A program made the translations under genes and the position numbers. 46,515 nucleotides of DNA from Streptomyces lycii (GTDB taxonomy: Bacteria; Actinomycetota; Actinomycetes; Streptomycetales; Streptomycetaceae): positions 1-46,515 of the forward strand of contig NZ_WHPN01000335.1 in NCBI RefSeq assembly GCF_009735685.1. The letters are read 5' to 3'. Under the pieces are notes generated by a model, which worked only from the letters and a program-made list of their open reading frames with translations, had not been told where the DNA came from and made no database searches. Of the stretch, positions 18,167 through 27,237 are shown in pieces. Positions within the stretch are counted from its first letter, which is position 1, and every line of letters begins with the position of its first letter.

Positions 18167-18225
18167 TCGCCCCTAGGGGCCGGTTGGGGGTTCCGCCGGG
18201 GACCCGGTGGAACCCCCAACCGGCC
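18167..18225 (+). terminator. Very long perfect stem-loop after leuS
   Basis: GGCCGGTTGGGGGTTCC (18178-18194) pairs perfectly over 17 bp with 18209-18225. The 14-base loop itself contains CCGG pairs. The palindrome GCCCCTAGGGGC lies immediately before and partly overlaps. There is no T-tract, so it may terminate leuS, protect its 3' end or act in both directions. Confidence 0.6.
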
Positions 18226-18293
18226 TCGGCCGTTTACGGTGGAGAAGGTGCGCCGGACGGCGTGTCGTACCGGAGTGTGACGAGGGAGCGCTC

Positions 18294-19091
18294 ATGGAAG
18301 CCGCGATCGCGGTGGTGGCTCTGCTGTTCGTGCTTTTCGTCGCGGCCGGTGTCTATGCCGCCGCCAAGGCGGTCGGCGCCGCGAAGCGCGGCGTGGACCG
18401 CACCGTCGCGCAGGCCCGGCGGACCGTGGAGGACACCACGCTCCGGGCCCGGCAGCTCGCCCAGCCCGGCGCCGCGGGGGAACTCGCCGAGCTGCGGATC
18501 AAGCTCCGCACGTCCATGCGGGCCACCCAGGACACCCTGCACGCGGCCGCCCCCGACGATTCCTCGCTCGGTGAGACCCTGGGCCTGTTCGAGCGGCTGA
18601 GCACGCACGGCCGGGAGCTGGACGACGAGCTGAAGCGCCTGGAGCGAGAGCCCGACAAGAGCCGCGTCGCCGCCGCGCTGCCCGACCTCCGGGAGCGCAC
18701 CGAGCGCGTCGTGCACTCCGCCGACTCGCTGCGCTGGGCGGCCCAGGACCGCGCCCGGAGGTTCGCCGACGACGATCTGGCGGCGCTCAGCAGCGACATC
18801 CAGCTGGAGGCCGGCGCTCTCCGGCACTGGGACAGCACACCCGGGACGACCGACGCGGCGGGTTCCGGCAGCACCGGCGGCGCCCAGCGGTCGCCGGACC
18901 CGGGACAGGCTCGGCAGGCGGAAGCACGGACGGCACCGGCAGGCGAACCGGCGGGGACGCCGGACCGTACGCCGGACCGCGAGCGCCAGCCGGAGGAACC
19001 GCCCGCCCTGACCGCCCGTGACCCGCGGCAGCGGACGGGCTTCCCGTGGGAGAAGGCGGGGAAGACCCGGCGGCCGGAGAGCACGGCCTGA
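18294..19091 (+). CDS. Membrane-anchored coiled-coil protein, function unknown
   Basis: A 265-residue protein with an N-terminal transmembrane helix (residues 4-24, AIAVVALLFVLFVAAGVYAAA). An alpha-helical Ala/Arg/Glu-rich region (27-185), probably coiled-coil, includes the segment ELDDELKRLEREPDKSRV. A polar, disordered Pro/Gly/Glu tail ends at the stop. GAGGGAG lies just before the ATG at 18294; the longer open frame overlaps the leuS terminator stem and is unlikely. No catalytic motif is visible. It stands alone between the leuS stem-loop and a 760-base non-coding block. A structural or envelope-scaffold role is possible but unproven. Confidence 0.8.
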   Translation: MEAAIAVVALLFVLFVAAGVYAAAKAVGAAKRGVDRTVAQARRTVEDTTLRARQLAQPGAAGELAELRIKLRTSMRATQDTLHAAAPDDSSLGETLGLFERLSTHGRELDDELKRLEREPDKSRVAAALPDLRERTERVVHSADSLRWAAQDRARRFADDDLAALSSDIQLEAGALRHWDSTPGTTDAAGSGSTGGAQRSPDPGQARQAEARTAPAGEPAGTPDRTPDRERQPEEPPALTARDPRQRTGFPWEKAGKTRRPESTA

Positions 19092-19838
19092 CCGTCCCCT
19101 CCGGGCACCCCGACCGTGTGCCCTGGCCGTGTGCCCCGCCCGACCGGATCCCGGCCGCGCTCCCGACTCGTTCCCGGGCTGTGCCCGGCCTGTCCGGGCC
19201 GTACGCGCCCCTTCCGCCGCCTGCATCCGGCCGTTCCTCGGTCCGGACGCCGGTCTGTTCTCGGGCCGTGTTCGGCCGGTCCCCCGGGGCATTCCGCTGG
19301 GCCGGCCCCGCGGGGTTCTTGGCCGATCCTCGTGCCGGGGTGGGGCTCTCGGCCGGTCCTCGCGCCGGGCCCGGCCGTGCCCGGAACGTCCACTGGCCCG
19401 TTCCCGGCTCACTGGCCTGTTCCCCGTCCACTGGCCTGGTCTGGTCTCCCCACTGGGCCGCCCCCGCGGGCGGGGGCTCGATTGATCCTTGCGCCGGGCC
19501 CGGCCCTGTCCTGGCGCCGGGGCGCCTGGCGCCAGGGCGCGGCGCGTCTCCGGGACACCCGCTCGCGCCGGGGCGCGGCAGGCTCCCGGACACCCGCTCG
19601 CCAATCCTCCGGGCGGGGCTCGACCGATCCCCGGGCCGTGCTCGGCCGGCGTCCCGGGCCCGTGGTCGGCCGGGCTCGGGAGCCCGTGCTCGGCCGGTCC
19701 TCCGGCCCGTGTCCGGCCGGCGTGGGTGCCTTCGGCCGCTCCTCCGCTTTCCCGGAGCGCATCGAGTCGCCGCCCCCCTGGCCACGGCCGTACGGTGGCC
19801 CCGTACTGTCGGCAGTAGTCGTCCCCGTCGTCCACGGA
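19092..19838. repeat. 760-base non-coding block of degenerate GC-rich repeats
   Basis: No convincing gene is present; frames on both strands are Pro/Arg/Gly/Ala-rich shadows. The block contains four imperfect 20-bp copies of CACTGGCC(C/T)GTTCCC-like sequence (about 19390-19455), two copies of a unit ending GGACACCCGCTCGC (about 19534-19612), and many CTCGGCCGG palindromic motifs (19255-19740). The palindromes could form secondary structure. Confidence 0.6.
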
Positions 19839-19851
19839 TAACCTCCCATTC
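19839..19851 (+). promoter_or_regulatory. -10 box of degV, probable leaderless start
   Basis: TAACCT (19839-19844) ends seven bases before the ATG at 19852. No Shine-Dalgarno sequence is present. Confidence 0.45.
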
Positions 19852-20697
19852 ATGTCCCGCCATGTCGCGATCGTCACCGATTCCACGGCCTACCTGCCGC
19901 AACAGGCGATGGAGCGGCATGCCATCACCGCGGTTCCGCTGACCGTGGTGCTCGGTGACCGGGCGTTGGAGGAGGGCACGGAGATTTCCGCGCGCTCCGT
20001 CGCCGAGGCGCTCCGGCGCCGTGCCTCCGTGACGACCTCCCGCCCCGGCCCGGCCACCTTCGCCGCGGCCTACCGCACGGCGGCCGAGGCCGGCGCGACC
20101 GGCATCGTGTCGCTGCACCTGTCGGCGGAGATGTCCGGGACGTACGACGCCGCGGTGGTCGCCGCCGAACAGGCGCCCGTCCCCGTCCGTGTGGTGGACA
20201 CCGGCATGGTCGCCATGGCGCTGGGCTTCTGCGCGCTTGCCGCGGCCGAGGCTGCCGAGGCGGGCGGGACCCTCGACGAGGCCGTCGCCGCGGCGGAGAA
20301 GCGGGCGGAGGGCACGGCCGCCTACTTCTACGTCGACACCCTGGACTATCTGCGGCGCGGTGGACGGATCGGCGCCGCGCAGGCGTTGCTCGGATCGGCC
20401 CTGGCGGTGAAGCCGCTCCTCCAGTTGGACAACGGGCGGATCGAGCTTCTGGAGAAGGTGCGCACGGCGTCCCGGGCACTGGCGCGGCTCGAGGAGATCG
20501 TCGTCGAACGGGCCGGTGTGGCCCCGGTGGATGTCGCGGTCCACCATCTGGCGGCCGCCGACCGCGCGGAACAACTGGCGGCGCGGCTGCGGACGCGGGT
20601 GCCGGGCTTGGCGGAGCTGCACGTGAGCGAGGTGGGCGCGGTCATCGGCGCGCACACGGGTCCGGGACTGCTGGGCGCGGTGCTGTCACCGCGCTGA
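19852..20697 (+). CDS. DegV family fatty-acid-binding protein
   Basis: A 281-residue DegV/FakB-type protein. These bind a single fatty acid in a two-domain fold and, in Firmicutes, present it to the kinase FakA. Visible family features are the N-terminal VAIVTDSTAYLP, TSRPGP (about residue 62), LSAEMSGTYDAA (about 90), VVDTGMVAMALGF, TLDYLRRGGRIGAAQALLGSALAVKPLL, and the C-terminal EVGAVIGAHTGPGLLG. It is full length. No fakA-like kinase gene is visible in this window. The start is the ATG at 19852, seven bases after TAACCT. A stem-loop at 20711-20744 follows. Confidence 0.93.
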   Translation: MSRHVAIVTDSTAYLPQQAMERHAITAVPLTVVLGDRALEEGTEISARSVAEALRRRASVTTSRPGPATFAAAYRTAAEAGATGIVSLHLSAEMSGTYDAAVVAAEQAPVPVRVVDTGMVAMALGFCALAAAEAAEAGGTLDEAVAAAEKRAEGTAAYFYVDTLDYLRRGGRIGAAQALLGSALAVKPLLQLDNGRIELLEKVRTASRALARLEEIVVERAGVAPVDVAVHHLAAADRAEQLAARLRTRVPGLAELHVSEVGAVIGAHTGPGLLGAVLSPR

Positions 20698-20710
20698 GAT
20701 CCTGCGGGGC

Positions 20711-20744
20711 GGTCGGGTGAAGCGTCTGCGACGCGGCCGACCGC
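20711..20744 (+). terminator. Stem-loop after degV
   Basis: CGGTCGG (20711-20717) pairs with CCGACCG (20738-20744), with an inner GCGTC-TGC-GACGC hairpin. No T-tract. Confidence 0.5.
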
Positions 20745-21021
20745 TGGACGGATGTCTCGCCTTCTTCAGGTACGTGCGACTCTCGAATGGTGCGGGCCTT
20801 CGGTCGTGCAGGCCCTGCGACGGGTGCCGGTTCTGCGACGGGTGCCGGCCTCGGTTGTGTGCGGAGAGCCCCGGACCGGCGACGTCTCGATGATGCACTC
20901 GGATCCGTCGTGAGGAACCTACCGAGCCCGGGGTTCACCCGCACGTGTGGTCGGGTTTTCCACAACTCGCGGGTTGTCCACGGCAATTCGGACACCGCCC
21001 CGCGGATTTGGGAAGCCCTCG
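20745..21021. other. Gap between degV and comEA with DnaA-box-like direct repeats
   Basis: No gene is seen. It holds two tandem 18-bp copies of TGCGACGGGTGCCGGTTC-like sequence (about 20816-20852) and, nearer comEA, a direct repeat of GGGTT(T/G)TCCAC at 20953-20963 and 20971-20981. Within these, TTTTCCACA (20956-20964) and TTGTCCACG (20974-20982) each differ by one base from the Streptomyces DnaA box TTGTCCACA. Confidence 0.5.
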
Positions 21022-21034
21022 TACGTTCGGCGGC

Positions 21035-22645
21035 ATGGATACACGATCACGCACCGTGACAGCGGCTCGAGGGCCGGGACGCGCACCGGGTTCCGACCGC
21101 CGGACCCGTAGACGCCACCGCCTGCGCCGCTCGCCGGCCGTCCCGTACGGACGGGGGCGTCGTCCGACACCGGCCGAAGCCCGCGCCCGTGCGACGGCCC
21201 TCTTCGGCGAGCCGGCCGCGCGGGACACCCTTCTCCGGCCCACCGCCTGGGACACCCTTCCGGACCCGGGCGGGCGGTTCCACATTCCGGGCCTGCGCTC
21301 GGGAGCCGGGCCGGGCGAAGGGCCGATGGACGGGAGAAGGAGAGCGGTGCCCGTCCCGGAGCCGGGGCCCAGGGCTCGCCGTGGCCCCGCGCCACCGGGC
21401 GCCGCCCTGCCCCGGTCCGCGGGCGCGGCTCCGGCGCCGTCCGATGCCGCACGGCCCGGCGCTACCCCGCTCCTCGACCCTGCGCGGCCCCGCGATCCCG
21501 CCCTGGCCCGCGTCGCCCTGCCTCGTGATCCCGTCCTGCTCAGCGGCACCGCTCTGCCCCCCATCGCCCCCACCCTGCCCGGCGACCCTGCGCGGCCCTT
21601 CGCTCCCGCCGGGCCCACCGGCCCTGGGAGTCCCTCCGGTCCCGGGCATGCTCCCGCTCCCGAGCACTCCTCCGTTCCCCGCCGTCCGTCCGGTCCTGAG
21701 CGGCGTGTTGAACCTGCGTCGTCCCCAGATCCCGCGTCTTCCCGCGATCCTGTGCGTCTGCTCGGCTCCGCGCGACGCGCCACCGTCCGGCCGGAGAGGA
21801 CCGCTGCCCACTCCGACCCGCCCGAGCCCGACGCGCCCCGTGCCGAGCCCGTCGAGCCCGACCCGGCCGGTGCCCCCGCACCAGCCTCCGCAGCCGCAGC
21901 AAGGCGCCTCCCGTGGCACACCCGATGGCGCCTGGGACTCCGCGAACGTCTGCCGCTCTGGGTGCAGTTGCGCTGCGGCATCGAGCCCAGGACGCTCGCC
22001 GCGCTCACCGTGCTGCTGGTCCTCGCGGCCGGGCTGGCCGTCCACCATTACTGGACGGGCCGCCCGGAGACCGTGCGAAGTCCTTCGGCCGAGCCCGCTG
22101 CTCCATCGGCCCCGGAACAGGGTCCGTCCCCCGGTGCGCCGGCCGGCCCCGCGGCGGCTCACGGCGCGGGCCGGACCGCGCCCCGAGGCGCCGCCCGCAC
22201 AGTCGTGGTGGACGTGACGGGCAAGGTCGGGGATCCGGGTGTGCACCGGCTCCCGACCGGCTCCCGGGTGGAGGACGCGCTGCGTGCCGCGGGCGGCGTA
22301 CGTCCGGGCACCGACACGGGCGCTCTCAACCGGGCCAGAGTCCTGGTGGACGGTGAACAGATCGTGGTTGGAGGCCCGCCCGGGGCCCCGGGCGCGGGCG
22401 GTACGGCGGGCTCGCCGGGAGCGGGCGTCCCTTCCGGTACGGGACCCGCGGCCGGTCCAGTCAGCCTCAACTCGGCGACTTCCGAACAACTGGAGACCCT
22501 GCCCGGCGTCGGCCCGGTGCTCGCCCAGCACATCATCGACTACCGCACCCAGCAGGGCGGCTTCACCTCGGTCGACCAGCTCCGAGAGGTGAACGGCATC
22601 GGTGACCGCCGCTTCGCCGACATCCAGCCCCTGGTCCAGCCGTGA
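21035..22645 (+). CDS. comEA: ComEA-type helix-hairpin-helix DNA-binding membrane protein
   Basis: A 536-residue protein. About 310 residues of Pro/Arg/Ala-rich, probably disordered cytoplasmic sequence precede one transmembrane helix (about 319-338, LAALTVLLVLAAGLAVHHYW). An SLBB domain (VVVDVTGKVGDPGVHRLPTG, about 388-447) and a C-terminal helix-hairpin-helix domain follow (SLNSATSEQLETLPGVGP to NGIGDRRFADIQPLV, about 476-536). In competent bacteria ComEA binds incoming double-stranded DNA outside the membrane. The ATG at 21035 is preferred (TACGTT seven bases before it); the frame is open about 90 bases further up. It overlaps comEC as GTGA. The N-terminal extension is far longer than in Firmicute ComEA. 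Confidence 0.9.
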   Translation: MDTRSRTVTAARGPGRAPGSDRRTRRRHRLRRSPAVPYGRGRRPTPAEARARATALFGEPAARDTLLRPTAWDTLPDPGGRFHIPGLRSGAGPGEGPMDGRRRAVPVPEPGPRARRGPAPPGAALPRSAGAAPAPSDAARPGATPLLDPARPRDPALARVALPRDPVLLSGTALPPIAPTLPGDPARPFAPAGPTGPGSPSGPGHAPAPEHSSVPRRPSGPERRVEPASSPDPASSRDPVRLLGSARRATVRPERTAAHSDPPEPDAPRAEPVEPDPAGAPAPASAAAARRLPWHTRWRLGLRERLPLWVQLRCGIEPRTLAALTVLLVLAAGLAVHHYWTGRPETVRSPSAEPAAPSAPEQGPSPGAPAGPAAAHGAGRTAPRGAARTVVVDVTGKVGDPGVHRLPTGSRVEDALRAAGGVRPGTDTGALNRARVLVDGEQIVVGGPPGAPGAGGTAGSPGAGVPSGTGPAAGPVSLNSATSEQLETLPGVGPVLAQHIIDYRTQQGGFTSVDQLREVNGIGDRRFADIQPLVQP

Positions 22646-25470
22646 GCAGGGCCGCGGCGCACGCCGAGTCCGGGCACCGGCTCGGCGCCTCGAACCCGGT
22701 CCGCAAGAGCCCGCCGGATCTGCGGCTGGTCGTACCCGCGCTGGCGGCATGGGCGGCGGCCGCCCTGGCCCTGGGGGCGGCACCGGAGCGTGCGGGGACA
22801 GGCGCGCTGGTATGCGCGGTGGCCGGTCTGCTGCTGCTCGCCATGGCCTGCGGCCGGCGCCGTGCCCGTTCCCGCCGGACAGCCGATGCGGGCGCCCGGT
22901 CGCCGGCGGCCGCCCCGGGGACTCACCGGCCAGGAGAGGGACCGGTGGACCCGGCGGGGCCTTCACCGCTCCGGCCACACCTGTCGGTCACGGCGGCCGC
23001 GGCGGCCCTGCTCTGTGCGGCGGCCGCCGCCGGGTCCGCCGCCCTGCACGCCGCTGATCTGCACCGGGGACCCCTGCCGGACCTGGCGCGGCAGTCGGCG
23101 CAGGTCGGTGCCGAGGTGGTTGTCACCGGCGACCCGCGCCTCACCCGCCCGCCAGTGCGCGGGGCACGGCCCATACCGCCTGCCGTGGTCGTGCCGGCCG
23201 AGGCGAGGCGCGTCACCGTCCCGGGACGCCCGGGCGCGCACCGGGTGCGCACCCCCGTGCTCGTCATCGTCAGGCTGCCCGAGCCGGACCCGGAACGCGG
23301 CGGCAGGCCCCACCCACGCGAGGGCGGGAAGGAACCGGACACACCGGCGGGGTCGGGGACCGGCACGGGTCAGGAAGAGGCATCGGATGGCCGGGCGGCC
23401 TGGCTGAGCCTGCTCCCCTCCACGCGGCTGCGCCTGGAAGCCCGGGCGGTGCCCACCCTGTGGGAGGGCCGGCCAGTCGCCGCCGTGCTCCGGGTGACGG
23501 GGGATGCCCCACCGGAGGTGGTGCGCGGTCCGACAGCGGTACAGCGCGTCGCCGGCGGACTGCGCGCCGGGCTGCGGGAGGCCTCCGACGGGCTGTCACC
23601 GGACGCCCGGGCCCTGCTCCCCGGCCTGGTGGTGGGGGACACCTCCCGGGTGCCCGACGACCTGGACGCGGCCTTCCGCAGCACGGACCTCACTCACTTG
23701 CTGGCGGTGTCCGGAGCCAACCTCACGGTCGTGTTGGCCCTGTTGATCGGCCCGCCGCATCTGGCCGTCCGTGCCGAGCGGCGGGGCATCGCGCCCCGGT
23801 TCGGGATCCCGCTGCGCGGCACAGCCCTCCTCGCGGGGACGCTCATTCTCGGCTTTGTCGTCGTGTGCCGGCCGGAGCCGAGCGTCCTGCGGGCTGCCGC
23901 CTGCGGTGCGATCACGCTGCTGGCCATCGCCACCGGGCGGCGGCGGTCGTTGCTGCCCGCGCTGGCCGCCGCGGTGCTGCTGCTCGTCCTCTACGACCCC
24001 TGGCTCGCCCGGTCCTACGGCTTCCTGCTGTCCGTCCTGGCCACGGCCGCGCTCCTGACGGTCGCCCCGCGCTGGAGCGAGGCACTGCGCCGGCGCCGGG
24101 TGCCGTCCCGGCTCGCGGAGGTGCTGGCCGCCGCGGCCGCGGCACAGGCTGCGTGCGCGCCTGTGATCGTGGTGCTGGCGTCCCGGGTCGGCCTGGTCGC
24201 CGTGCCGTGCAACCTGCTCGCCGAACTGGCCGTCGCCCCCGCCACGGTGCTCGGCTTCGCCGCTCTGGCCGTCGCACCCTGGGCGATGCCGGCCGCGAAG
24301 GGGCTCGCGTGGCTCGCCGGCTGGCCCGTCGAGTGGATCGCGGGGGTGGCCCGGGCCGGCGCGGCACTGCCCGGTGCCGAACTGGACTGGCCGGGAGGCT
24401 GGAAGGGCGCGCTGCTCCTCGTCGTCGTCACACCGGCACTGGTGTTCCTGGTCCCGCGGCTGCTCCGCCGCCCCTGGCTCGCCACTGCCTGTGCGCTGGC
24501 GCTGCTGTTCGCCGTGCTCCGGCCCGCGCCGCTGCCACGGTTCCTCACGGGGTGGCCGCCGCCCGGCTGGCGGCTCGCGGTCTGCGACGTCGGCCAGGGG
24601 GATGCCCTGGTGATCCCGGCGGGTGACGGCACGGCCATAGTCGTCGACGCCGGCCCCGAACCGGAGCCTGTGGACCGCTGTCTGCGCGGACTGGGGATCA
24701 CCAGGGTGCCGCTCGTGGTGCTGACACACTTCCACGCCGATCACGTGGCCGGTCTGCCGGGTGTGCTCCGGGGACGCGCGGTCGGTGCCATCGAGACGAC
24801 GACGCTCGACGAGCCGCCGGACCAGGCCGAGTTCGTCCGGCGGACCGCCGACGAAGCCGGGGTCCGGGTGCTCCGCACCGCGCCGGGGGAGCGGCGCCTG
24901 GGGCCGGTCTCCTGGCGGGTGCTGTGGCCGTTGCCGGGACGGGCGGCAGAGGGAGCCAACGACGCCAGCGTCACCCTGCTCGTGCGTACGGCGGGACTGA
25001 CCGTGCTGCTGCCCGGCGATCTCGAACCGCCCGCGCAGCAGGCGCTCGCGGGCACCGCCGGACTGCCGCCCGTCGACGTGCTGAAGGTCGCCCACCACGG
25101 CTCCGGCTACCAGGATCCGGGGCTGCTGCGCCGGCTGAGGCCCCGGCTGGCCCTCATCAGCTGCGGCAGGGACAACTCCTACGGCCATCCCGCCCCGCGC
25201 ACCCTGGCAGCGCTGCGGGCGGGCGGCGCCCGAGTGCTCCGTACCGACACACAGGGCACGATCGCCGTCACGGGTACGGCGGAACGGCTGGGCTCGGCCG
25301 TCCTCGGCGCCGAAACGGGACGGGACCCGCCGGCGCACGCCGTGGGTGCGGGGCCCACAGAGGAGGTCGTCCGGACCCGAACCATGTCCGGAACGCGACG
25401 TCCTGGGGCTCATGGCAGAGGTTCACCTGCTGTTTCCCGACCCGCTCTTGATGATCAAGTTCGTACCGTG
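22642..25470 (+). CDS. comEC: ComEC/Rec2 DNA-uptake channel protein; 3' end undefined (no in-frame stop)
   Basis: A polytopic protein beginning with a GTG that overlaps the comEA stop. N-terminal helices and a soluble segment lead to the Competence domain (LLPGLVVGDTSRVPDDLD about residue 326; LTHLLAVSGANLTVV), many helices to about 640, and a metallo-beta-lactamase domain (CDVGQGDALVIP, THFHADHVAG at about 695, VAHHGSGYQD). ComEC forms the channel for single-stranded DNA import; its MBL domain is proposed to degrade one strand. Family-like sequence ends near 25300. The frame then contains no stop for about 2.9 kb and runs in phase into holA (stop at 28230), so the end given is arbitrary. TGA codons occur nearby in the other two frames (25449 and 25469), suggesting a frameshift in sequence or strain. 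Confidence 0.8.
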
Positions 25471-25478
25471 AGACCCGA

Positions 25479-25508
25479 TTGCGCCGCATCCCGGGACGGT
25501 GGTCGAAT
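25479..25508 (+). promoter_or_regulatory. Possible promoter of the YceI gene
   Basis: TTGCGC (25479-25484) and TCGAAT (25503-25508) with 18-bp spacing, 45 bases before the ATG at 25553. Confidence 0.35.
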
Positions 25509-25552
25509 GCAGGTTCAATTGCATGGAGTTGTACCGGAGAGGTGCCCCGACG

Positions 25553-26437
25553 ATGGTGCTCAGCCGCTGGCGAAGCAACCGCAAGAAGGGGGCCGCCGGC
25601 CTCCCCGAGTTACCGGGCCTGGCCGTCCCGAGATCCGCGGGACTGCTGACCTGCCGGGTCCTCGACCCGGTCGGCCAGCCCGTGAGCCAGGCAAAGATAA
25701 CGGTCAACGAGACCGGCGGGCGCCAGGTCATGACCGGGCAGACGGATCCCTACGGCGCCTTCGTCGCCGCGGTCCCCGCAGGCGGCTACCAACTGCTCGT
25801 GGCGGGCGACGGCTACACCCCCTACCGCAGCAAGGCCGAGGTCAGCGAGAACACCCACACGCCCGTCGGCGACGTGACGCTGAGCTTCGCTCCCGCGCTG
25901 GAACTGCCGGCGCCCGGAGACTGGGACGTCGACCCCACGCACAGCACCATCGGGTTCACGGCCCGGCACATCGCGCTGGCGCGGGTGCACGGCCGGTTCA
26001 ACCGGTTCGCGGGCGTGCTGCGCATCGGCGAACGGATGACGGACTCCGCGATCCATGTCGTCATCGACGCCGCGAGCATCGACACCAACGCGCAGATGCG
26101 GGACAACCATTTGCGCTCGCCCGACTTCCTGGACGTGCGGAAGTATCCGACCCTGGAGTTCTACGGCGACCGCTTCCGGCACCGCGGCGGGCGGCACTGG
26201 ACGGTCACCGGCAGCCTGACCATTCACGGGGTGAGCCGATCGGTGTCCCTGGACACCGAGTACCTGGGCAGCGGCCACGGAGTCGAGGAGGAGTTGCGCG
26301 TCGCCTGCCGCGCAAGCACCCAGCTGCACCGGGAGGACTACGACCTCAACTGGCGCCACATGATCACACAGGGCATCGCGGCCGTCGGGTCGACCATCGA
26401 CGTCCACCTCGACATCCAGGTGATTCCCCGGAGCTGA
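25553..26437 (+). CDS. YceI-family lipid-binding protein with N-terminal carboxypeptidase-regulatory-like domain
   Basis: A 294-residue protein. Residues about 30-112 look like a carboxypeptidase-regulatory or Ig-like beta-sandwich (LLTCRVLDPVGQPVSQAKIT, TDPYGAFVAAVPAGGYQLLV). Residues about 122-292 are a YceI domain (WDVDPTHSTIGFTARHIALA, FNRFAGVLRIGE, DASSIDTN-like AASIDTNAQMRDNHLRSPDFLDV, TVTGSLTIHGVSRSV). YceI proteins are lipocalin-like and bind isoprenoid-type lipids. There is no signal peptide; the N-terminus is basic (RWRSNRKK), so a cytoplasmic location is likely. GGAGAGG precedes the ATG at 25553 by about 10 bases. The two-domain arrangement is the notable feature. Confidence 0.9.
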   Translation: MVLSRWRSNRKKGAAGLPELPGLAVPRSAGLLTCRVLDPVGQPVSQAKITVNETGGRQVMTGQTDPYGAFVAAVPAGGYQLLVAGDGYTPYRSKAEVSENTHTPVGDVTLSFAPALELPAPGDWDVDPTHSTIGFTARHIALARVHGRFNRFAGVLRIGERMTDSAIHVVIDAASIDTNAQMRDNHLRSPDFLDVRKYPTLEFYGDRFRHRGGRHWTVTGSLTIHGVSRSVSLDTEYLGSGHGVEEELRVACRASTQLHREDYDLNWRHMITQGIAAVGSTIDVHLDIQVIPRS

Positions 26438-26512
26438 GCAGCCGGGGCAGAGCTGCCGCCGCGCGACGCGGTGTGCGCCCTTCCGTCCCCATGGTTCCGC
26501 TCGCCCGTCCGG

Positions 26513-26812
26513 CTAACCGGCCTCTTCGGTCTCCACCCAGCCCTCGTAGCGCGCGGCGAACGCGTCCAGCTCGGCCGGGTCCAGGCGCCTCTCGGGGTCC
26601 TCGATCACCACCAGCCACTGGGCGTCCTCGGCGTCGTCCTCGCCGGCGAGCGCCTCCCGCACGACCTCTGGTTCGTCGCCGAGGCCGAAACGTGCCGGCG
26701 TTTCGGCAGCCGCCTCCTCGGCGGCCTCCCGGTCGGGGAGCACCAACAGATGCAGTACGGGACGTGTCGCCGGCAGGGATGCCTCTCGAGGCAGGAAACG
26801 GGCACTGCTCAT
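26513..26812 (-). CDS. Small acidic protein (99 aa), function unknown
   Basis: A 99-residue, acidic, Ala/Glu-rich protein (EAAEEAAAETPARFGLGDEPEVVREAL, then EDAQWLVVIEDPERRLDPAELDAFAARYEGWVE). It is convergent with the YceI gene. Proteins with this pattern occur near holA in streptomycetes as I recall. The ATG at 26812 is chosen because CAGAAT (complement of 26819-26824) ends six bases before it, suggesting a leaderless mRNA; longer forms from 26830 or 26899 lack a ribosome binding site. I recognise no named domain. Confidence 0.65.
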   Translation of the reverse strand: MSSARFLPREASLPATRPVLHLLVLPDREAAEEAAAETPARFGLGDEPEVVREALAGEDDAEDAQWLVVIEDPERRLDPAELDAFAARYEGWVETEEAG

Positions 26813-26859
26813 CCGCACATTCTGCGGCATGCCCGGGGGCGGACGGACGGCCACCGGAT

Positions 26860-27200
26860 GTGACGTCCGCGCCATCGCCACCCGCGCCACCCGCGCCACC
26901 GCGACGCCACCGCGCGCCAGCGCGCCGCTGCGTCACCGCGCCGCCCCGTCACGTCTCGCCTGCCGTCCGCTGCCACTCGTCGCCCGCCGTCCGCTGCTCT
27001 GTCACGCGCCGCCCCCGTCGCCTGCGCCCCGCCGTTCGCTGCCCCCGTCCGCTGTCTCCCCGGCCGTCCTCTGCCCCCGTCACCTGCCTCCTCCGCCGTT
27101 CGCTGCCTGCACGACCTGCCATCGCACCGGCCCGGCGGACAGCGGCCCAGTGCCGGAGGCTCCAGTGCCGGAGGCCCCGCTGCCGGTGGCCGGTGGTGGC
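26860..27200. repeat. Degenerate minisatellite between the 99-residue gene and holA
   Basis: The 425-base gap holds imperfect copies of a (C)CGTCCGCTGCC-like unit (about 26955-27110), CGCCACC repeats near 26875-26925, and three copies of a 15-mer based on TGCCGGAGGCTCCAG at about 27150-27195. The open frames across it are low-complexity. No gene is seen. Confidence 0.6.
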
Positions 27201-27237
27201 GGCCCGGTGTCGGAGGGGCGTGGGATGCTTGTCGGCG

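Noticed and set aside
19046..19942. Long plus-strand frame across the degV upstream region (298 residues)
   Set aside because: Low-complexity Pro/Arg/Gly/Ala composition; it overlaps the end of one real gene and the start of degV in other frames, as expected for high-GC shadow frames.
25412..25471. 19-residue frame MAEVHLLFPDPLLMIKFVP just after comEC
   Set aside because: No ribosome binding site and too short to judge. Its non-low-complexity sequence hints that it might be the tail of comEC in a shifted frame, but this cannot be shown from one sequence.
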